Source: Schaalia odontolytica
Lineage (GTDB): Bacteria; Actinomycetota; Actinomycetes; Actinomycetales; Actinomycetaceae
Assembly (NCBI RefSeq): GCF_009730335.1
Contig: NZ_CP046315.1
Span: 744,001 to 808,000 of the forward strand
Length of the DNA: 64,000 nt
Direction of reading: 5' to 3'
The notes under the pieces are model-generated. The model worked only from the letters and a program-made list of their open reading frames with translations. It ran no database searches and was not told the DNA's origin. The position numbers were made by a program, and so were the translations under genes. Positions 63,744 through 64,000 of the stretch are shown one piece after another. How positions within the stretch are numbered: the stretch's first letter is position 1; every line of letters begins with the position of its first letter.

Positions 63744-64000
63744 TCACGCCTCCTGACGCATGTTGCGGCCGGTGAGTGCGAGGAACACGTCCTCGAGGCC
63801 GGGGGAGCTGGTGCGGATGTCTGTCACGGTGAGGCCCGTGGCCTCGATGGCTGCGATGGCAGCCTGGGGGATGCCGCTGCCCGACCACAGCATCGAGACG
63901 GAGGTCCCGGCGATCATCACGTCGCTGATGCCGTCGATCTCGTCGACGATGCCGCGGGTGAGCTGCTGGGAGGTGCGCAGCTGTACCTTCGTGCCCTTCG
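63744..64000 (-). CDS. ABC transporter ATP-binding protein, C-terminal part (cut by window end)
   Basis: My translation of the reverse strand from the window edge gives 84 residues and a TGA stop at 63746-63744. The end SSPGLEDVFLALTGRNMRQEA is the typical C-terminus of DrrA/CcmA-type ATPases that partner ABC-2 permeases. The Walker motifs lie outside the window. Three nucleotides separate it from the permease gene. Confidence 0.85.
   Translation of the reverse strand, partial: KGTKVQLRTSQQLTRGIVDEIDGISDVMIAGTSVSMLWSGSGIPQAAIAAIEATGLTVTDIRTSSPGLEDVFLALTGRNMRQEA

Overview
The window comes from a high-GC actinobacterium. A WhiB protein, a GuaB3-type IMPDH homologue, LPxTG/LAxTG sortase anchors, a CIRCE operator, many GTG starts, apparent leaderless genes and a fused double-length phosphofructokinase all fit Actinomycetaceae (Actinomyces/Schaalia-like). 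The genus is inferred; no rRNA or tRNA gene was recognised.

Layout. 1-3.7 kb: sdhCAB. 3.8-12.1 kb: small membrane protein, tsaD, then reverse-strand genes: an esterase coupled to an MprF-like aminoacyl-phosphatidylglycerol synthase, a carboxylate-amine ligase and a THUMP-like methyltransferase. 12.2-21.8 kb: CIRCE-groES, DsbA-like protein, WhiB, MerR-like regulator, AGE-family epimerase, guaB, transaldolase-like protein, an 850-bp low-GC gap with palindromes, a DEDDh exonuclease and guaB3. 22-38 kb: a nucleic-acid scavenging locus with two wall-anchored enzymes (nuclease, 5'-nucleotidase), a BMP-type nucleoside ABC importer, and cdd, deoA, sorC-type regulator, deoD, deoC and a phosphosugar mutase. 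38-43.8 kb: methyltransferase/cupin pair, SdpI-like protein and an iron-siderophore ABC importer behind a DtxR/IdeR-like box. 44-50 kb: an NAD-centred group (nadE, NrtR-like Nudix regulator, SPFH protein, NAD-kinase-like protein, Sir2). 50-59 kb: ackA-pta, DUF3017-like protein, DAACS symporter, fused pfk and pgi. 59-62.4 kb: a low-GC two-gene TIR island between two copies of the pgi 3' end. 62.4-64 kb: an ABC-2 exporter, cut by the window edge.

Most notable region: 58973-62407. A TIR-domain protein and a 799-residue TIR plus SLOG-like protein form one operon, differ in composition from the core, and are bracketed by 105-bp direct repeats (93 matches, no indels) made of the pgi C-terminal codons and terminator. 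This looks like a cassette inserted at the pgi 3' end. By analogy with Thoeris-like systems it is a candidate NAD-linked antiphage module; function is inferred.

Regulatory observations: seven genes whose -10-like hexamer lies 6-8 nt before the start codon with no leader; a 13-mer (GACGAGGCCGGGG and variants) recurring at gene ends and inside terminator stems; three CTGAAAG repeats at an exact 11-bp period before the MprF-like gene; and a palindromic GGATAGG repeat family in two intergenic gaps.
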